From Paenibacillus sinopodophylli (GTDB lineage Bacteria; Bacillota; Bacilli; Paenibacillales; Paenibacillaceae): 64,000 bases of DNA. The stretch lies in contig NZ_VDBO01000014.1 in the NCBI RefSeq assembly GCF_005930355.1, positions 57,833-121,832 of the forward strand. Direction: 5' to 3'. How positions within the stretch are numbered: the stretch's first letter is position 1; every line of letters begins with the position of its first letter. The notes below the pieces were generated by a model. That model worked only from the letters and a program-made list of their open reading frames with translations. It had not been told where the DNA came from and made no database searches. The translations under genes were made by a program, and so were the position numbers. This document shows positions 1 through 8,186 of the stretch, one piece after another.

Positions 1-29
1 TTACTACATAATTTGAGGGAGGCTCGGTA

Positions 30-1568
30 ATGACTAAGCAAAATGAAATCATCGTTGTTCTCGATTTTGGGGGCCAATACAATCAACTGATTGCACGCCG
101 TATTCGTGATTTGGGCGTATACAGCGAACTGCTGCCATACAATACATCAGTAGAACGGATCCGTGAATTGCAGCCTAAGGGTATTGTATTCTCGGGAGGA
201 CCGGCTAGCGTTTATGAAGAAAATTCACCAATGGTGGACCCTGCGATTTATGATTTGAACATTCCTATATTCGGAATTTGTTACGGCATGCAGCTTATGT
301 CGCATCAGCTTGAAGGCAAGGTTGAGCGTGCAGGCAAGCGTGAGTACGGTAAAGCTGAGGTTGAATTTATTGAAGGATCTCAAATCGGTTTTGGTCTAGA
401 TAAGGTTCAAACCGTATGGATGAGCCATGGCGACCATGTTGTTGATTTGCCTGCAGGCTTTGAAGTGGATGCAAGCACGGAGCATGCGCCAGTTGCTGCA
501 ATGAGCAACAAGGAGCGTCAATTCTACGCGGTTCAATTCCACCCAGAGGTTCGTCACTCTGAGTTCGGTAATGAGATGATCCGCAACTTCTTATATAATA
601 TTTGTGATTGTGATGGCAATTGGACGATGGAATCGTTTATTGAGGATGCCATTCGCGATATCAGAAATGAAGTTGGCGACAAAAAGGTGCTATGCGCGCT
701 TTCCGGCGGCGTAGACTCATCTGTTGTAGCTATTCTTCTTCACAAAGCAATCGGTGATCAACTGACTTGTATGTTTATCGACCACGGTATGCTGCGCAAA
801 GGCGAAGCAGAAGGCGTTATGGAAACTTTCGTCGGTAAATTCGATATGAAGGTTCTGAAGATTGATGCACAGGAGCGTTTCCTTGGCAAGCTTAAAGGTG
901 TAGAGGATCCTGAGCAAAAACGTAAAATTATCGGCAACGAATTTATTTATGTGTTCCAAGAAGAGTCGGACAAGCTGGACGACTTTGAATTTTTGGCACA
1001 AGGCACGTTGTACACGGATATCGTAGAGAGTGGTACGGCTACTGCTCAAACGATCAAGTCGCATCACAATGTCGGCGGCTTGCCTGAAGACATTAAGTTT
1101 AAACTCATTGAGCCGCTTAAAGCTTTGTTCAAGGACGAAGTGCGTAAAGTCGGTGAAGAATGCGGTCTTCCAGAAGCCATCGTATGGCGTCAGCCTTTCC
1201 CAGGTCCGGGTCTTGCGATCCGTGTGCTTGGCGAAGTAACAGAGGATAAGCTGCTTATCGTACGTGAATCCGATGCGATTCTGCGCGACGAGATTGCCAA
1301 AGCAGGTCTTGATCGTGAAATTTGGCAGTACTTTACGGCATTGCCGAACATGAAGAGCGTTGGCGTAATGGGTGATGCTCGTACGTATTCCTACACAGTA
1401 GGTATTCGCGCGGTTACTTCCATCGACGGCATGACAGCGGACTGGGCACGTATCCCTTGGGATGTTCTCGAGAAAATCTCCGTACGTATCGTTAATGAGG
1501 TCGACAACGTTAACCGTATCGTTTATGACGTGACTTCGAAACCGCCTGCTACGATTGAGTGGGAATAA
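30..1568 (+). CDS. guaA: GMP synthase (glutamine-hydrolysing)
   Basis: Converts XMP to GMP using glutamine and ATP, the last step of guanine nucleotide synthesis, in the cytoplasm. The 512-residue protein has the full architecture. A class I glutamine amidotransferase comes first, with nucleophile Cys84 in FGICYGMQ and the FHPEV histidine-glutamate motif near residue 170. The ATP pyrophosphatase domain follows with P-loop LSGGVDSS near residue 225, then the C-terminal dimerisation domain ending TIEWE. Length equals that of the family (about 513). GAGGGAGG lies 7-12 bases before the ATG. It is transcribed alone, with an intrinsic terminator immediately after it. The promoter and any leader lie outside the window. 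guaA next to pbuG and the pur operon is the B. subtilis order. Confidence 0.98.
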   Translation: MTKQNEIIVVLDFGGQYNQLIARRIRDLGVYSELLPYNTSVERIRELQPKGIVFSGGPASVYEENSPMVDPAIYDLNIPIFGICYGMQLMSHQLEGKVERAGKREYGKAEVEFIEGSQIGFGLDKVQTVWMSHGDHVVDLPAGFEVDASTEHAPVAAMSNKERQFYAVQFHPEVRHSEFGNEMIRNFLYNICDCDGNWTMESFIEDAIRDIRNEVGDKKVLCALSGGVDSSVVAILLHKAIGDQLTCMFIDHGMLRKGEAEGVMETFVGKFDMKVLKIDAQERFLGKLKGVEDPEQKRKIIGNEFIYVFQEESDKLDDFEFLAQGTLYTDIVESGTATAQTIKSHHNVGGLPEDIKFKLIEPLKALFKDEVRKVGEECGLPEAIVWRQPFPGPGLAIRVLGEVTEDKLLIVRESDAILRDEIAKAGLDREIWQYFTALPNMKSVGVMGDARTYSYTVGIRAVTSIDGMTADWARIPWDVLEKISVRIVNEVDNVNRIVYDVTSKPPATIEWE

Positions 1569-1586
1569 ATAGCAACGATAGAGTGA

Positions 1587-1644
1587 AAAAAATACTCCCT
1601 TCTGTTTGCGTTGTTTTAGCAAACAGAAGGGAGTATTTTTTATA
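1587..1644 (+). terminator. Intrinsic terminator of guaA
   Basis: Near-perfect 20-bp inverted repeat (arms about 1590-1609 and 1619-1638, core ACTCCCTTCTGTTTGC) with a 9-base loop, followed by a T-run. It starts about 20 bases after the guaA stop. Confidence 0.95.
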
Positions 1645-2383
1645 GGCAACGCTACACTAACCCCTATTAAAATCACAATTAAGGAAAAGACTAGTTGTAG
1701 ATGTGCGTGTGGTAGCTGACTATTTGAACTACCTATCATATTACCTGTTTAACTGTGTAATTATTGGAAGGAAAGGGAGTGATGAACAATTGTATAGTTG
1801 ATCGTTTTTGAAGGTGTTATCAATTTAATGGAGTAGGATGTGCTGTGTCCTAATGGGATTCATAGATACAGGAATAAAACTATTTGTGATTATACTATTT
1901 ATTTCACTATTCTTTAATTTGGTACAGTTCTTGTTCCAAAAATATCTAAGTAACTTTTTTCAAAGTTCTTTTAAAATAACAATAAAAATAATTAGTTCAC
2001 TTAAAGAAGTTTTTCGGAAAGTGAGCTGACCCCAGCACTATAGAAATCGAAGATAGTGGTTAATAAATCGTATGATCATTATGGTTGATGGTGCATTTGG
2101 GGTGAGGATCGCTAGAAATGATCTATCTCTCGATTGTGAATGTCTACCCTTGATATATCAATGAAATACCGAAAAGGATTTATTGTAAATCGGGTGCGAA
2201 AGGTTAGCCTTTTTCATATCAATTTGTCTGCTGTTTTACACAAAAAATGACGAAATTTATATATTTATATTAATAAGGTGAGACAAATTACCTATTTCAA
2301 TATATAATTATTGGAAATGAAGGAAGTCTTATCATGCTTCGTTCTGAAATAATTAAACGTAAGTATCAGGGGGAAAAAGAGAA
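1645..2383. other. AT-rich gap with a duplicated promoter-like segment
   Basis: About 740 bases without a convincing gene. Two similar 39-base segments, 1740-1778 and 2287-2325, share ATTACCT and TAATTATTGGAA in the same spacing; the second contains TATAAT and lies upstream of the lipoprotein gene. The first is followed by AAGGAAAGGGAG and a 9-codon ORF. It may be a duplicated promoter left beside a decayed gene copy. Confidence 0.4.
1838..2029 (+). CDS. Possible 63-aa hydrophobic peptide
   Basis: Short reading frame with a hydrophobic stretch at about residues 8-30 (rich in I, F, L, V) followed by a basic tail. GGAG lies only four bases before the ATG, a short spacing. No family is recognised. 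It may be a small membrane peptide or a chance frame in AT-rich DNA; the second is about as likely. Confidence 0.2.
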   Translation: MCCVLMGFIDTGIKLFVIILFISLFFNLVQFLFQKYLSNFFQSSFKITIKIISSLKEVFRKVS

Positions 2384-3091
2384 ATGATGATTAAAACCAA
2401 AGCAATGGTAATTATTCTAGCGGTTTTTCTACTTAGCGGCTGCAACGTGATGAATGAGAAATACGATGCTACAACATCGGCAAGTGTTAGTGCCAGTGAG
2501 GATGTGTCTGCGGAAGATAAGGCGATTTTTAGCCAAGCAGTAGAGTACGCTGAAACAAATAAGGTGGATATTGAGGGGAAAACAGTGTCACAGATTATAG
2601 CCGACGAAAAAGTAAGGCAAGAGGAAGTGAAGAAGAAAGAGGAAGAGGAAAGGCTGCGTAAAGCGGAAGAAGAGCGTAAACGTAAAGAGGAACTAGAACG
2701 AATTGAAAAAGAAAAAGAAGCTCAATTAAACAATACGATCAAGGTGACGTTGGATAGCAAGAAAGTTATTCCTGAGAATCTTGATAAATATCAGTTTAGT
2801 GATATCGTAAGTTTCGATTTTACAATTGAAAATACGTCTGACAAAGATGTTAGAGGTTTTCAAGGAACGTCTGTATTTAAGGATTTATTCGGCAATGAGA
2901 TCATCAAGATCAATATGAAGCGTGACGAACCAATAAAAGCTAAAAGCTCAATCAAGTGGGAGGGGCAGATGGAACTAAACCAGTTTATGGACGAGCATAA
3001 TGAACTTAAAAATACGGAGTTTAAAAACCTTCAGCTTGAATATGTAATGGCGACGATTATTTTTGAAGATGGAACTACAATAAATCGGTAA
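2384..3091 (+). CDS. Lipoprotein with charged coiled coil and C-terminal FxLYD-like domain
   Basis: The N-terminus is a lipoprotein signal: charged start, hydrophobic stretch and lipobox LLSGC with the lipidated cysteine at residue 20, so the protein should sit on the outer face of the membrane. A Ser/Ala/Asp-rich spacer follows, then an E/K/R-rich helix (about residues 80-120) likely to form a coiled coil. The C-terminal ~100 residues look like an Ig-like domain of the FxLYD/DUF4352 kind, containing FTIENTSDKDVRGFQG. AGGGGG lies upstream of the paired ATGATG. It is monocistronic, with a shared terminator after it. Function unknown; the domain assignment is by resemblance. Confidence 0.8.
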   Translation: MMIKTKAMVIILAVFLLSGCNVMNEKYDATTSASVSASEDVSAEDKAIFSQAVEYAETNKVDIEGKTVSQIIADEKVRQEEVKKKEEEERLRKAEEERKRKEELERIEKEKEAQLNNTIKVTLDSKKVIPENLDKYQFSDIVSFDFTIENTSDKDVRGFQGTSVFKDLFGNEIIKINMKRDEPIKAKSSIKWEGQMELNQFMDEHNELKNTEFKNLQLEYVMATIIFEDGTTINR

Positions 3092-3115
3092 TTTCAAGTT
3101 AAAAAATTAATGCAG

Positions 3116-3168
3116 AGCAGTGGCAGCCTAGCACTTTTCTCGTCTATGGCTACCGCTGCTTTATTATT
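3116..3168. terminator. Terminator between convergent genes
   Basis: Arms 3116-3128 and 3148-3160 pair at 12 of 13 positions (AGCAGTGGCAGCC with GGCTACCGCTGCT). TTTATTATT follows on the plus strand. It lies between the lipoprotein gene and the converging DinB-like gene. Confidence 0.8.
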
Positions 3169-3679
3169 CATGATACCACGCTCTAAGCAGATTAATATGA
3201 GCTTGATGATAACGGCTGTGATCAGCCATATGCCACAGGCCCCAGCGTATCGTTGCTTGCTTTTCATTTTCATGTCCAAAGGTGACAATGCTATTAAGAT
3301 CAGCATCTGTTAAGTGTGTACATGTATCTTTCAGCATGATTAATACAGCGTCATAATCAGAGACCAGTGTGCTCAAAGATTTTCCAGTGACCATAGGAAG
3401 CCGATTGTTCTCATCGATCATAGGGCCGTGCTGTTCTTTTAATGACTGTAGAAGTGGTTGTCCCATGATTCGATAAACCCAATTCAGATCCACATACATG
3501 ATATGCTTTATTAATTGAGCAGTACTGTTGTATTTGTGAGTAGGCCCTCTGTAATCCACTTCATCCTGCGACATTCCATTCGTTATGAATTGTAGCCGTT
3601 GGTTATTCTGTTTGACAGCGGAGTATAACATACCGACAATCGGTGACATAGCTGCTTCCTTTTGCAAATCATATAGCAT
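3164..3679 (-). CDS. DinB/YfiT-like four-helix protein
   Basis: The 171-residue protein fits the DinB/YfiT superfamily of metal-binding four-helix bundles, whose members include thiol transferases and stress-induced proteins. Candidate metal ligands are His59 in LIKHIMYVDLNWVY and the two histidines of HMADHSRYH near the C-terminus, the usual H...HxxxH layout. AAAGGAGG sits 10 bases before the chosen ATG; an in-frame ATG six bases further upstream is only four bases from that site, so I prefer the shorter form. It starts 27 bases after the TetR gene on the same strand and is probably co-transcribed with it. The substrate cannot be told from sequence. Confidence 0.85.
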   Translation of the reverse strand: MLYDLQKEAAMSPIVGMLYSAVKQNNQRLQFITNGMSQDEVDYRGPTHKYNSTAQLIKHIMYVDLNWVYRIMGQPLLQSLKEQHGPMIDENNRLPMVTGKSLSTLVSDYDAVLIMLKDTCTHLTDADLNSIVTFGHENEKQATIRWGLWHMADHSRYHQAHINLLRAWYHE

Positions 3680-3706
3680 CCTCATTCATCCTCCTTTGTG
3701 TTGACC

Positions 3707-4366
3707 CTACAGTTTATGACTTCTATTCTTATCGTCCATTTTTTTACCGAATCCAAGTAGAAGTGCTTCGAATGCAGCATTAAAGGTAGGCGATAGCCTC
3801 TTCATAATTGAATCGACGTTATCTTCTGATTGGGTATACGTGCCAACAATCCCGTGCAGCATGTAGAAATAAATCTGGGAACAGCTCAGCAGATCTTCGC
3901 TGTCGGACAAATTTAGATTGGTTCGGAGAAGTTGACTAATCATCTGAAACATTTGCTGCCGCAGTTTATTGACCTCAAGCTCAGGCTCCACCTCCACCTC
4001 ATTGACAAGTGTTGATCTCGCTTGAAAAAAGATGCTGTACATGCTTCGATTGTCCAAGCAAAAACGAATATATTGCTCATTAAATCGGCGAAGCTTCTCA
4101 TCTGCGGCTAGAAAGACATCGCCTGACAGCTTATCCAAACTTGCTTGAAGCAACTGCATAGGCTGTAAGGAAAGCGTGTGGAGCAGAGACTCCTTATCCT
4201 GAAAGTAAATATAAATCGTCGTATGCGAGCAGCCTGCTTCCTTTGCAATTTGTCTAATCGTTATGTCTTCGAAGCTCTTGTCTCTAAACAGCTTCTCGGC
4301 AGCTGCAATAATCGATTGTTTTGTTTCTTCGGCACGCTGATCTTTTTTGATCGTAATCGTAAGCAC
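3707..4366 (-). CDS. TetR/AcrR family transcriptional regulator
   Basis: 219 residues. The N-terminal TetR helix-turn-helix is clear: residues about 15-60 contain AAEKLFRDKSFEDITIRQIA followed by the recognition helix with CSHTTIYIYFQDKESLL. The C-terminal half is the variable ligand-binding region. The start is uncertain: the frame begins at a GTG preceded by GGA with almost no spacing, and no ATG in this frame offers better. A 13-bp palindrome lies 24 bases upstream, so autoregulation is likely. It forms a probable operon with the DinB-like gene. The ligand is unknown. Confidence 0.88.
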   Translation of the reverse strand: MLTITIKKDQRAEETKQSIIAAAEKLFRDKSFEDITIRQIAKEAGCSHTTIYIYFQDKESLLHTLSLQPMQLLQASLDKLSGDVFLAADEKLRRFNEQYIRFCLDNRSMYSIFFQARSTLVNEVEVEPELEVNKLRQQMFQMISQLLRTNLNLSDSEDLLSCSQIYFYMLHGIVGTYTQSEDNVDSIMKRLSPTFNAAFEALLLGFGKKMDDKNRSHKL

Positions 4367-4389
4367 TCCATTTCATAATCAAGGGCTGG

Positions 4390-4402
4390 TAACCAATGGT
4401 TA
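4390..4402. promoter_or_regulatory. Candidate operator of the TetR regulator
   Basis: Perfect 13-bp palindrome TAACCAATGGTTA with one central base, 24 bases upstream of the TetR start codon. Palindromes of this size next to a TetR gene are usually its own operator. Confidence 0.6.
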
Positions 4403-4409
4403 TAGACTA

Positions 4410-4664
4410 TGCCAGACGAAATGATGTTGTCAATTAAGTGATTTAGATATTAGTGAGGCGCATACATTTTTATTTGTTGTTGTTGATACCTATTAAGCCA
4501 CTGTGCAGCATATTTGCCGAATTTTTTCAAAAAGGAAACGATATAGACGGTATGTTTTATCGTTGGAACAAAAAAGAACGGGAGCTTGAACCTCGTTCTT
4601 TTTGCTGTGCGTTGTAAAGAGCGATGCTCATCACACCGCATATGAGAACAAGAAATTATTGACA
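4410..4664. other. Noncoding stretch with two hairpins
   Basis: No supported gene. It holds an inverted repeat AACGATA...TATCGTT at about 4537-4563 and, at about 4567-4602, a terminator-like hairpin (AAAGAACGGG...CCTCGTTCTTT) with A and T runs on both sides, so it could act in either direction. No transcript start for it is evident. A small RNA is possible but unsupported. Confidence 0.4.
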
Positions 4665-4693
4665 TTGACTTGTATCACTATCAATTATATGAT
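4665..4693 (+). promoter_or_regulatory. SigA-type promoter of the iron uptake operon
   Basis: TTGACT at 4665-4670 and TATGAT at 4688-4693 with a 17-base spacer. A second TTGACA directly precedes the -35. The predicted start, about 4700, places the Fur box just downstream. Confidence 0.8.
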
Positions 4694-4711
4694 GACTAAG
4701 GTTCTTGAACA

Positions 4712-4726
4712 TGATAATCATTATCA
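4712..4726. promoter_or_regulatory. Fur box
   Basis: TGATAATCATTATCA is a perfect 7-1-7 inverted repeat identical to the core Bacillus Fur box. It lies about 12-26 bases past the predicted transcription start, so iron-loaded Fur would block elongation or open-complex formation. It predicts iron-repressed uptake genes. Confidence 0.92.
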
Positions 4727-4794
4727 ACTAATGGCGATGATTGATTTATTCTGAATGTATGTAATGGTTTTCAAAAAATAGGGGGTAACAGAAA

Positions 4795-5829
4795 ATGAAC
4801 AAACGTTTGATGAGCTTAATTATGGTAATCGTTGTGATGCTCGTAGCAGCAGGCTGCGGAACGAATAATGCGGCTAACAACAAAGCAAACAATACGGCAG
4901 GAAGCGAAGCAAACAGCAATGCGGCTGCAACAGAAGCACCGAGTTCAGAAGCAACAGGCCCAATTGTTCTCAAGGATGCGAAAGGCGAAGTAACACTTGA
5001 TAAACCAGCACAAAAGGTTGTTGTGCTTGAATGGACTTTCACAGAAGATGTAATCGCACTTGGCTTGCAGCCAGTGGGCAACGCGGACAATGAGAACTAC
5101 AAGCTATGGGTAACAGGAGAAGCTCCACTTGACGCTGGTGTGACTGATGTTGGTTTCCGTCATGAGCCGAACCTGGAGACAATCGCTTCGCTCAAACCAG
5201 ATCTGATTATTGCTAATACAGACAGCCACGAGGCTATCTATGAGCAGTTGAAAGGCATTGCGCCAACTATTATTTTCAGCCTGTACCCGCCAGATGGTCA
5301 AGGCGATCAATACACCGAGATGGTTAATATGTTCAAAACCATTGCTGCAGCAGTTGGCAAAACGCCAGAAGGCGAAAAAGTGCTTGCTGATCTTGATCAG
5401 CATTACGAAGAAGCAAAGACAAAGCTGGCTGCAGCTGGCAAAGAAGGCTTTAACTACGTACTGACGCAAGCATACAGCTACCAGAACGCGGCAACCATGC
5501 GTTTGTTCACGGATAACTCCCTGGCGGTACAAACGCTAGATCGCATCGGTCTTAAAAACGATTGGAAATCCGAAGCATTCGAATTATATGGCTTCAGCAC
5601 TTCCACTGTAGAAGCATTGCCAGCGGTTCAAGATACGAATCTCTTATATATCGTTCAGAAGGACGATAATATTTTCTCAGGCACATTGAAAGACAATTCG
5701 GTATGGAATGGGCTAAACTTTGTGAAAGAAAATCGTACATTCGCGCTTGATAGCAACACATGGGTATTCGGCGGTCCGATTTCTTCCAAAGTAATCGTTG
5801 ACCAAGTCGTAAACGCATTGACGAAATGA
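4795..5829 (+). CDS. Iron-siderophore ABC transporter substrate-binding lipoprotein
   Basis: 344 residues. A lipoprotein signal with lipobox VAAGC (Cys at 21) is followed by a low-complexity Asn/Ala/Ser/Glu spacer. The rest is a periplasmic-binding-protein fold of the FecB/BtuF family, including KVVVLEWTFTEDVIALGLQP and the ASLKPDLIIANTDSHEAIYEQL segment typical of the inter-lobe region. It should capture a ferric siderophore outside the cell and deliver it to the permease encoded next. The stop overlaps the permease start (ATGA). AGGGGG precedes the ATG. Control by Fur is predicted from the operator upstream. The particular siderophore cannot be deduced. Confidence 0.94.
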   Translation: MNKRLMSLIMVIVVMLVAAGCGTNNAANNKANNTAGSEANSNAAATEAPSSEATGPIVLKDAKGEVTLDKPAQKVVVLEWTFTEDVIALGLQPVGNADNENYKLWVTGEAPLDAGVTDVGFRHEPNLETIASLKPDLIIANTDSHEAIYEQLKGIAPTIIFSLYPPDGQGDQYTEMVNMFKTIAAAVGKTPEGEKVLADLDQHYEEAKTKLAAAGKEGFNYVLTQAYSYQNAATMRLFTDNSLAVQTLDRIGLKNDWKSEAFELYGFSTSTVEALPAVQDTNLLYIVQKDDNIFSGTLKDNSVWNGLNFVKENRTFALDSNTWVFGGPISSKVIVDQVVNALTK

Positions 5830-7898
5830 GCGAACTCATGAAGAATCATAAAAACGAAGCCTCATTGGGTATGATTTGGCGAATAACAGTTATATTCGGG
5901 GGCGGCCTTGCCGCCCTTTTCGTTCTGTCCGTACTGAGTCTATGCTTCGGCGAAGCGAAGATTCCAGCTTCTGTTGTATTCGACGGATTGCTGCATCGGA
6001 AGGATCTGCTGGAGCATAACTTGCTTTGGGATATCCGGATGCCGCGAACGGTAATCGGGATCATAGCCGGCGGTGCGCTTGCGGCGGCAGGTGCCTTGCT
6101 GCAAACGATAACGAAAAATCCGCTTGCGGCATCCGATACGCTTGGTATTAATGCCGGAGCTTATTTCATGGTTGTTTGCGGCATGGTCTATTTTCCAACT
6201 CTGCAGCAGGAGGCGCCTTTCGTATTGGCAGCAGCAGGAGGTTTTTTTGCGGCGTTAGCGGCTTATTTTCTCGGAGGAGGAAGGACGGCAACGCCGGTAA
6301 GACTAGCACTTTCGGGTATGATCGTATCCATGGTGCTTGGTGCTTTTACTTCGGCTATTCATATTTTCAAATCGACTGAAACGCAGTCGTTGTTTCTATG
6401 GGGCGGAGGCACGCTCATCCAGCTCGATTGGAGCGGTGTCAGGTATGCTTGGCCGTTTGTGGCGGTATTGCTCTTGCTGGCGATCTTTGGTGGACGGAAG
6501 TTCGATGCACTGGAGCTGGATGAATCGACCGCACGCTCACTTGGTCAGCGTGTTGGCTTAACCCGTGGAAGCGGGCTTGTACTTTCCGTGTTTCTTGCTG
6601 CTATTGTAGTCAGCGTCGTTGGACCAATCGGCTTCGTTGGGCTAGTAGCTCCACATTTGGTTCGGCTATCAGGTATTCGCAAGCATCGCTTGCTCATTCC
6701 AGCAAGCGCGCTTTGGGGTGCATTGCTCATTACAGCAGCGGATTTGCTTGCTCGAATGGTCCGAAGCAATCTCGGCGAAATGCCGGTCGGCGCAGTAATG
6801 GCCATTATCGGAGCGCCTTGGCTCATTTGGCTTGTTCTAACGAAGATGAAGAACATCTCTGGCACGGGCTCAGGGCAAGCTTCAATGAGTATCGGCGGAG
6901 CTCCGCTCCGGCTGCGCTTTGCGCCGACTGTTATCACGATGTCTATCTTGCTGGTGGCACTCATACTCGTAAGCTTATCGCTTGGCGGGACGAAAATTCC
7001 GATTATCGACTTGCTTAGAAGTATCGTAGGAGCAGGAGACGACTCTTATTCCGTGCTGCTGAATTTGCGGCTTCCGCGTACGCTAGTTGCGGCCGGAGGC
7101 GGTATCGCACTTGCAATCAGCGGGGTGCTTATTCAAAGCGCGGTTCGCAATCCGCTTGCAGACGCCTCTATTATAGGTGTAACCTCTGGGGCAGGCTTTG
7201 GCGCTTTGCTCGTGCTTGTGGTATGGCCGACACTGCCGATCTTTGCACTGCCGATTGCAGCTATAGGAGGCGGGGTTATTGCTGCGGCGTTTGTGTTCTT
7301 CTTGGCATGGCGCAAGTCGCTTAATCCATCCGTACTCATTCTGCTAGGCATCGCAGTGTCTGCTATCGGTTCTGCGGGCATACAGGCGATGATCGTAAAA
7401 GCAAGCTTATGGAGCAGCACGGCGTTTGTTTGGTTAACAGGAACGACCTACGGCCGTGGCTGGAATCAATTTAATAGCATTTATATGTTCCTGCTTATCC
7501 TTGTGCCTATTGCCTATTATTTAAGCCGGAGATTCGATTTGCTCGCGTTCGGCGATGACAGCTCGACAGGCTTAGGCTTGCCAGTAAAAGGAACGCGCCT
7601 ATGGGCGATGATTGTTGGTGTACTTCTTGCTGCAGGGGCAGTGGCAAGCGTAGGTACGATCGGCTTCCTGGGCTTGATGGCACCGCATGCGGTTCGGATG
7701 ATGGTCGGTCACCATACGCGGCGCTCTATTATATTGTCGGGATTGCTTGGCGGCCTGCTGCTCGTTCTGGCAGATACGCTGGGCAGGACTGTAATGGCAC
7801 CTAAGGAAATTCCATCCGGACTTATCATTATGCTGATCGGTGCTCCATACTTCTTATTCTTGATGTATCGATCGCTCGTTAAGAAAAGGATAGAATGA
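5826..7898 (+). CDS. Fused FecCD-type iron-siderophore permease (FhuB-like)
   Basis: 690 residues made of two tandem FecCD permease halves, each about 330 residues. Each half repeats the family marks: RMPRTVIG in the first and RLPRTLVA in the second, then ALLQTITKNPLA and VLIQSAVRNPLA, and later GPIGFVGLVAPH and GTIGFLGLMAPH. This predicts about 20 membrane helices in one chain, as in FhuB. Most Firmicute systems use two separate permeases. The gene overlaps the binding-protein gene by four bases. No ATPase gene follows; the next 320 bases are pbuG control sequence. A stand-alone ATPase elsewhere, as with shared YusV-like subunits, is inferred. Confidence 0.95.
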   Translation: MSELMKNHKNEASLGMIWRITVIFGGGLAALFVLSVLSLCFGEAKIPASVVFDGLLHRKDLLEHNLLWDIRMPRTVIGIIAGGALAAAGALLQTITKNPLAASDTLGINAGAYFMVVCGMVYFPTLQQEAPFVLAAAGGFFAALAAYFLGGGRTATPVRLALSGMIVSMVLGAFTSAIHIFKSTETQSLFLWGGGTLIQLDWSGVRYAWPFVAVLLLLAIFGGRKFDALELDESTARSLGQRVGLTRGSGLVLSVFLAAIVVSVVGPIGFVGLVAPHLVRLSGIRKHRLLIPASALWGALLITAADLLARMVRSNLGEMPVGAVMAIIGAPWLIWLVLTKMKNISGTGSGQASMSIGGAPLRLRFAPTVITMSILLVALILVSLSLGGTKIPIIDLLRSIVGAGDDSYSVLLNLRLPRTLVAAGGGIALAISGVLIQSAVRNPLADASIIGVTSGAGFGALLVLVVWPTLPIFALPIAAIGGGVIAAAFVFFLAWRKSLNPSVLILLGIAVSAIGSAGIQAMIVKASLWSSTAFVWLTGTTYGRGWNQFNSIYMFLLILVPIAYYLSRRFDLLAFGDDSSTGLGLPVKGTRLWAMIVGVLLAAGAVASVGTIGFLGLMAPHAVRMMVGHHTRRSIILSGLLGGLLLVLADTLGRTVMAPKEIPSGLIIMLIGAPYFLFLMYRSLVKKRIE

Positions 7899-7911
7899 GG
7901 AAAAGGCTGCT

Positions 7912-7956
7912 AAAAACGAATGATGACAGTATTTGAAGTGAATAATGTTCGTGAAA
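7912..7956. promoter_or_regulatory. Inverted pair of PurR-box-like sequences (pbuG)
   Basis: AAAAACGAATGAT at 7912-7924 and the inverted AATGTTCGTGAAA at 7944-7956 fit the Bacillus PurBox pattern AWWWCCGAACWWT in divergent orientation, 19 bases apart. They lie just upstream of the pbuG -35 element. The arrangement matches the purE promoter, where the gap is 18 bases. The first box deviates in the CGAAC core (CGAAT). Confidence 0.7.
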
Positions 7957-7960
7957 GTTG

Positions 7961-7990
7961 TTGACAAAGTGGATATATTCTATTTAGAAT
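7961..7990 (+). promoter_or_regulatory. SigA-type promoter of pbuG
   Basis: TTGACA at 7961-7966 and TAGAAT at 7985-7990, spacer 18. The riboswitch begins about 20 bases after the predicted start. Confidence 0.75.
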
Positions 7991-8018
7991 TGTAAACGGA
8001 AAACAACAACAGCATATC

Positions 8019-8088
8019 TTTTCGTATAATCTCAAGAATCGGCTTGAGAGTCTCTACTCGGTCACCGTAAATGATCAGGCTACGAAAA
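8019..8088 (+). ncRNA. Guanine-class purine riboswitch (pbuG)
   Basis: P1 arms TTTTCGTA (8019-8026) and TACGAAAA (8081-8088) pair perfectly. The TATAATC joint, a P2 closed by CTCAAG/CTTGAG with an AATCGG loop, the CTCTACT segment in J2/3 and the ACCGTAAAT L3 loop match the purine riboswitch consensus. The specificity base before the 3' P1 strand (GGCTACG) is C, so guanine/hypoxanthine rather than adenine is read. A downstream terminator gives the off state. Confidence 0.93.
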
Positions 8089-8140
8089 TGGCGGAGAAGC
8101 TTGCGGCGGTCCAGCAGGTATACTTTTCCCCTTTTTGCAG

Positions 8141-8186
8141 AGCCTAGGAGAAATGCGATTACTTGCATTTTTTCTAGGCTTCTTTG
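8141..8186 (+). terminator. Riboswitch-controlled terminator ahead of pbuG
   Basis: Arms 8141-8156 and 8165-8180 (AGCCTAG with CTAGGCT, then GAAATGC with GCATTTT) form a strong hairpin followed by a T-rich stretch. It lies 53 bases after the aptamer and 38 bases before pbuG. Confidence 0.85.

Noticed and set aside
717..1739. 340-codon minus-strand frame over guaA
   Set aside because: Antisense to a full-length, conserved guaA and crosses its terminator; composition is unlike a real protein.
4450..4665. 71-codon minus-strand frame before the iron uptake operon
   Set aside because: No ribosome site, overlaps two hairpins, and no recognisable protein features.
7920..7964. Short frame whose residues (MTVFEVNNVRES) look like the N-terminus of a siderophore ABC ATPase after the permease gene
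   Set aside because: The bases coincide with an inverted pair of PurR-box-like sequences and the pbuG -35 element, matching the purE promoter layout. The frame stops after 14 codons. A control region explains it better than an ATPase remnant.
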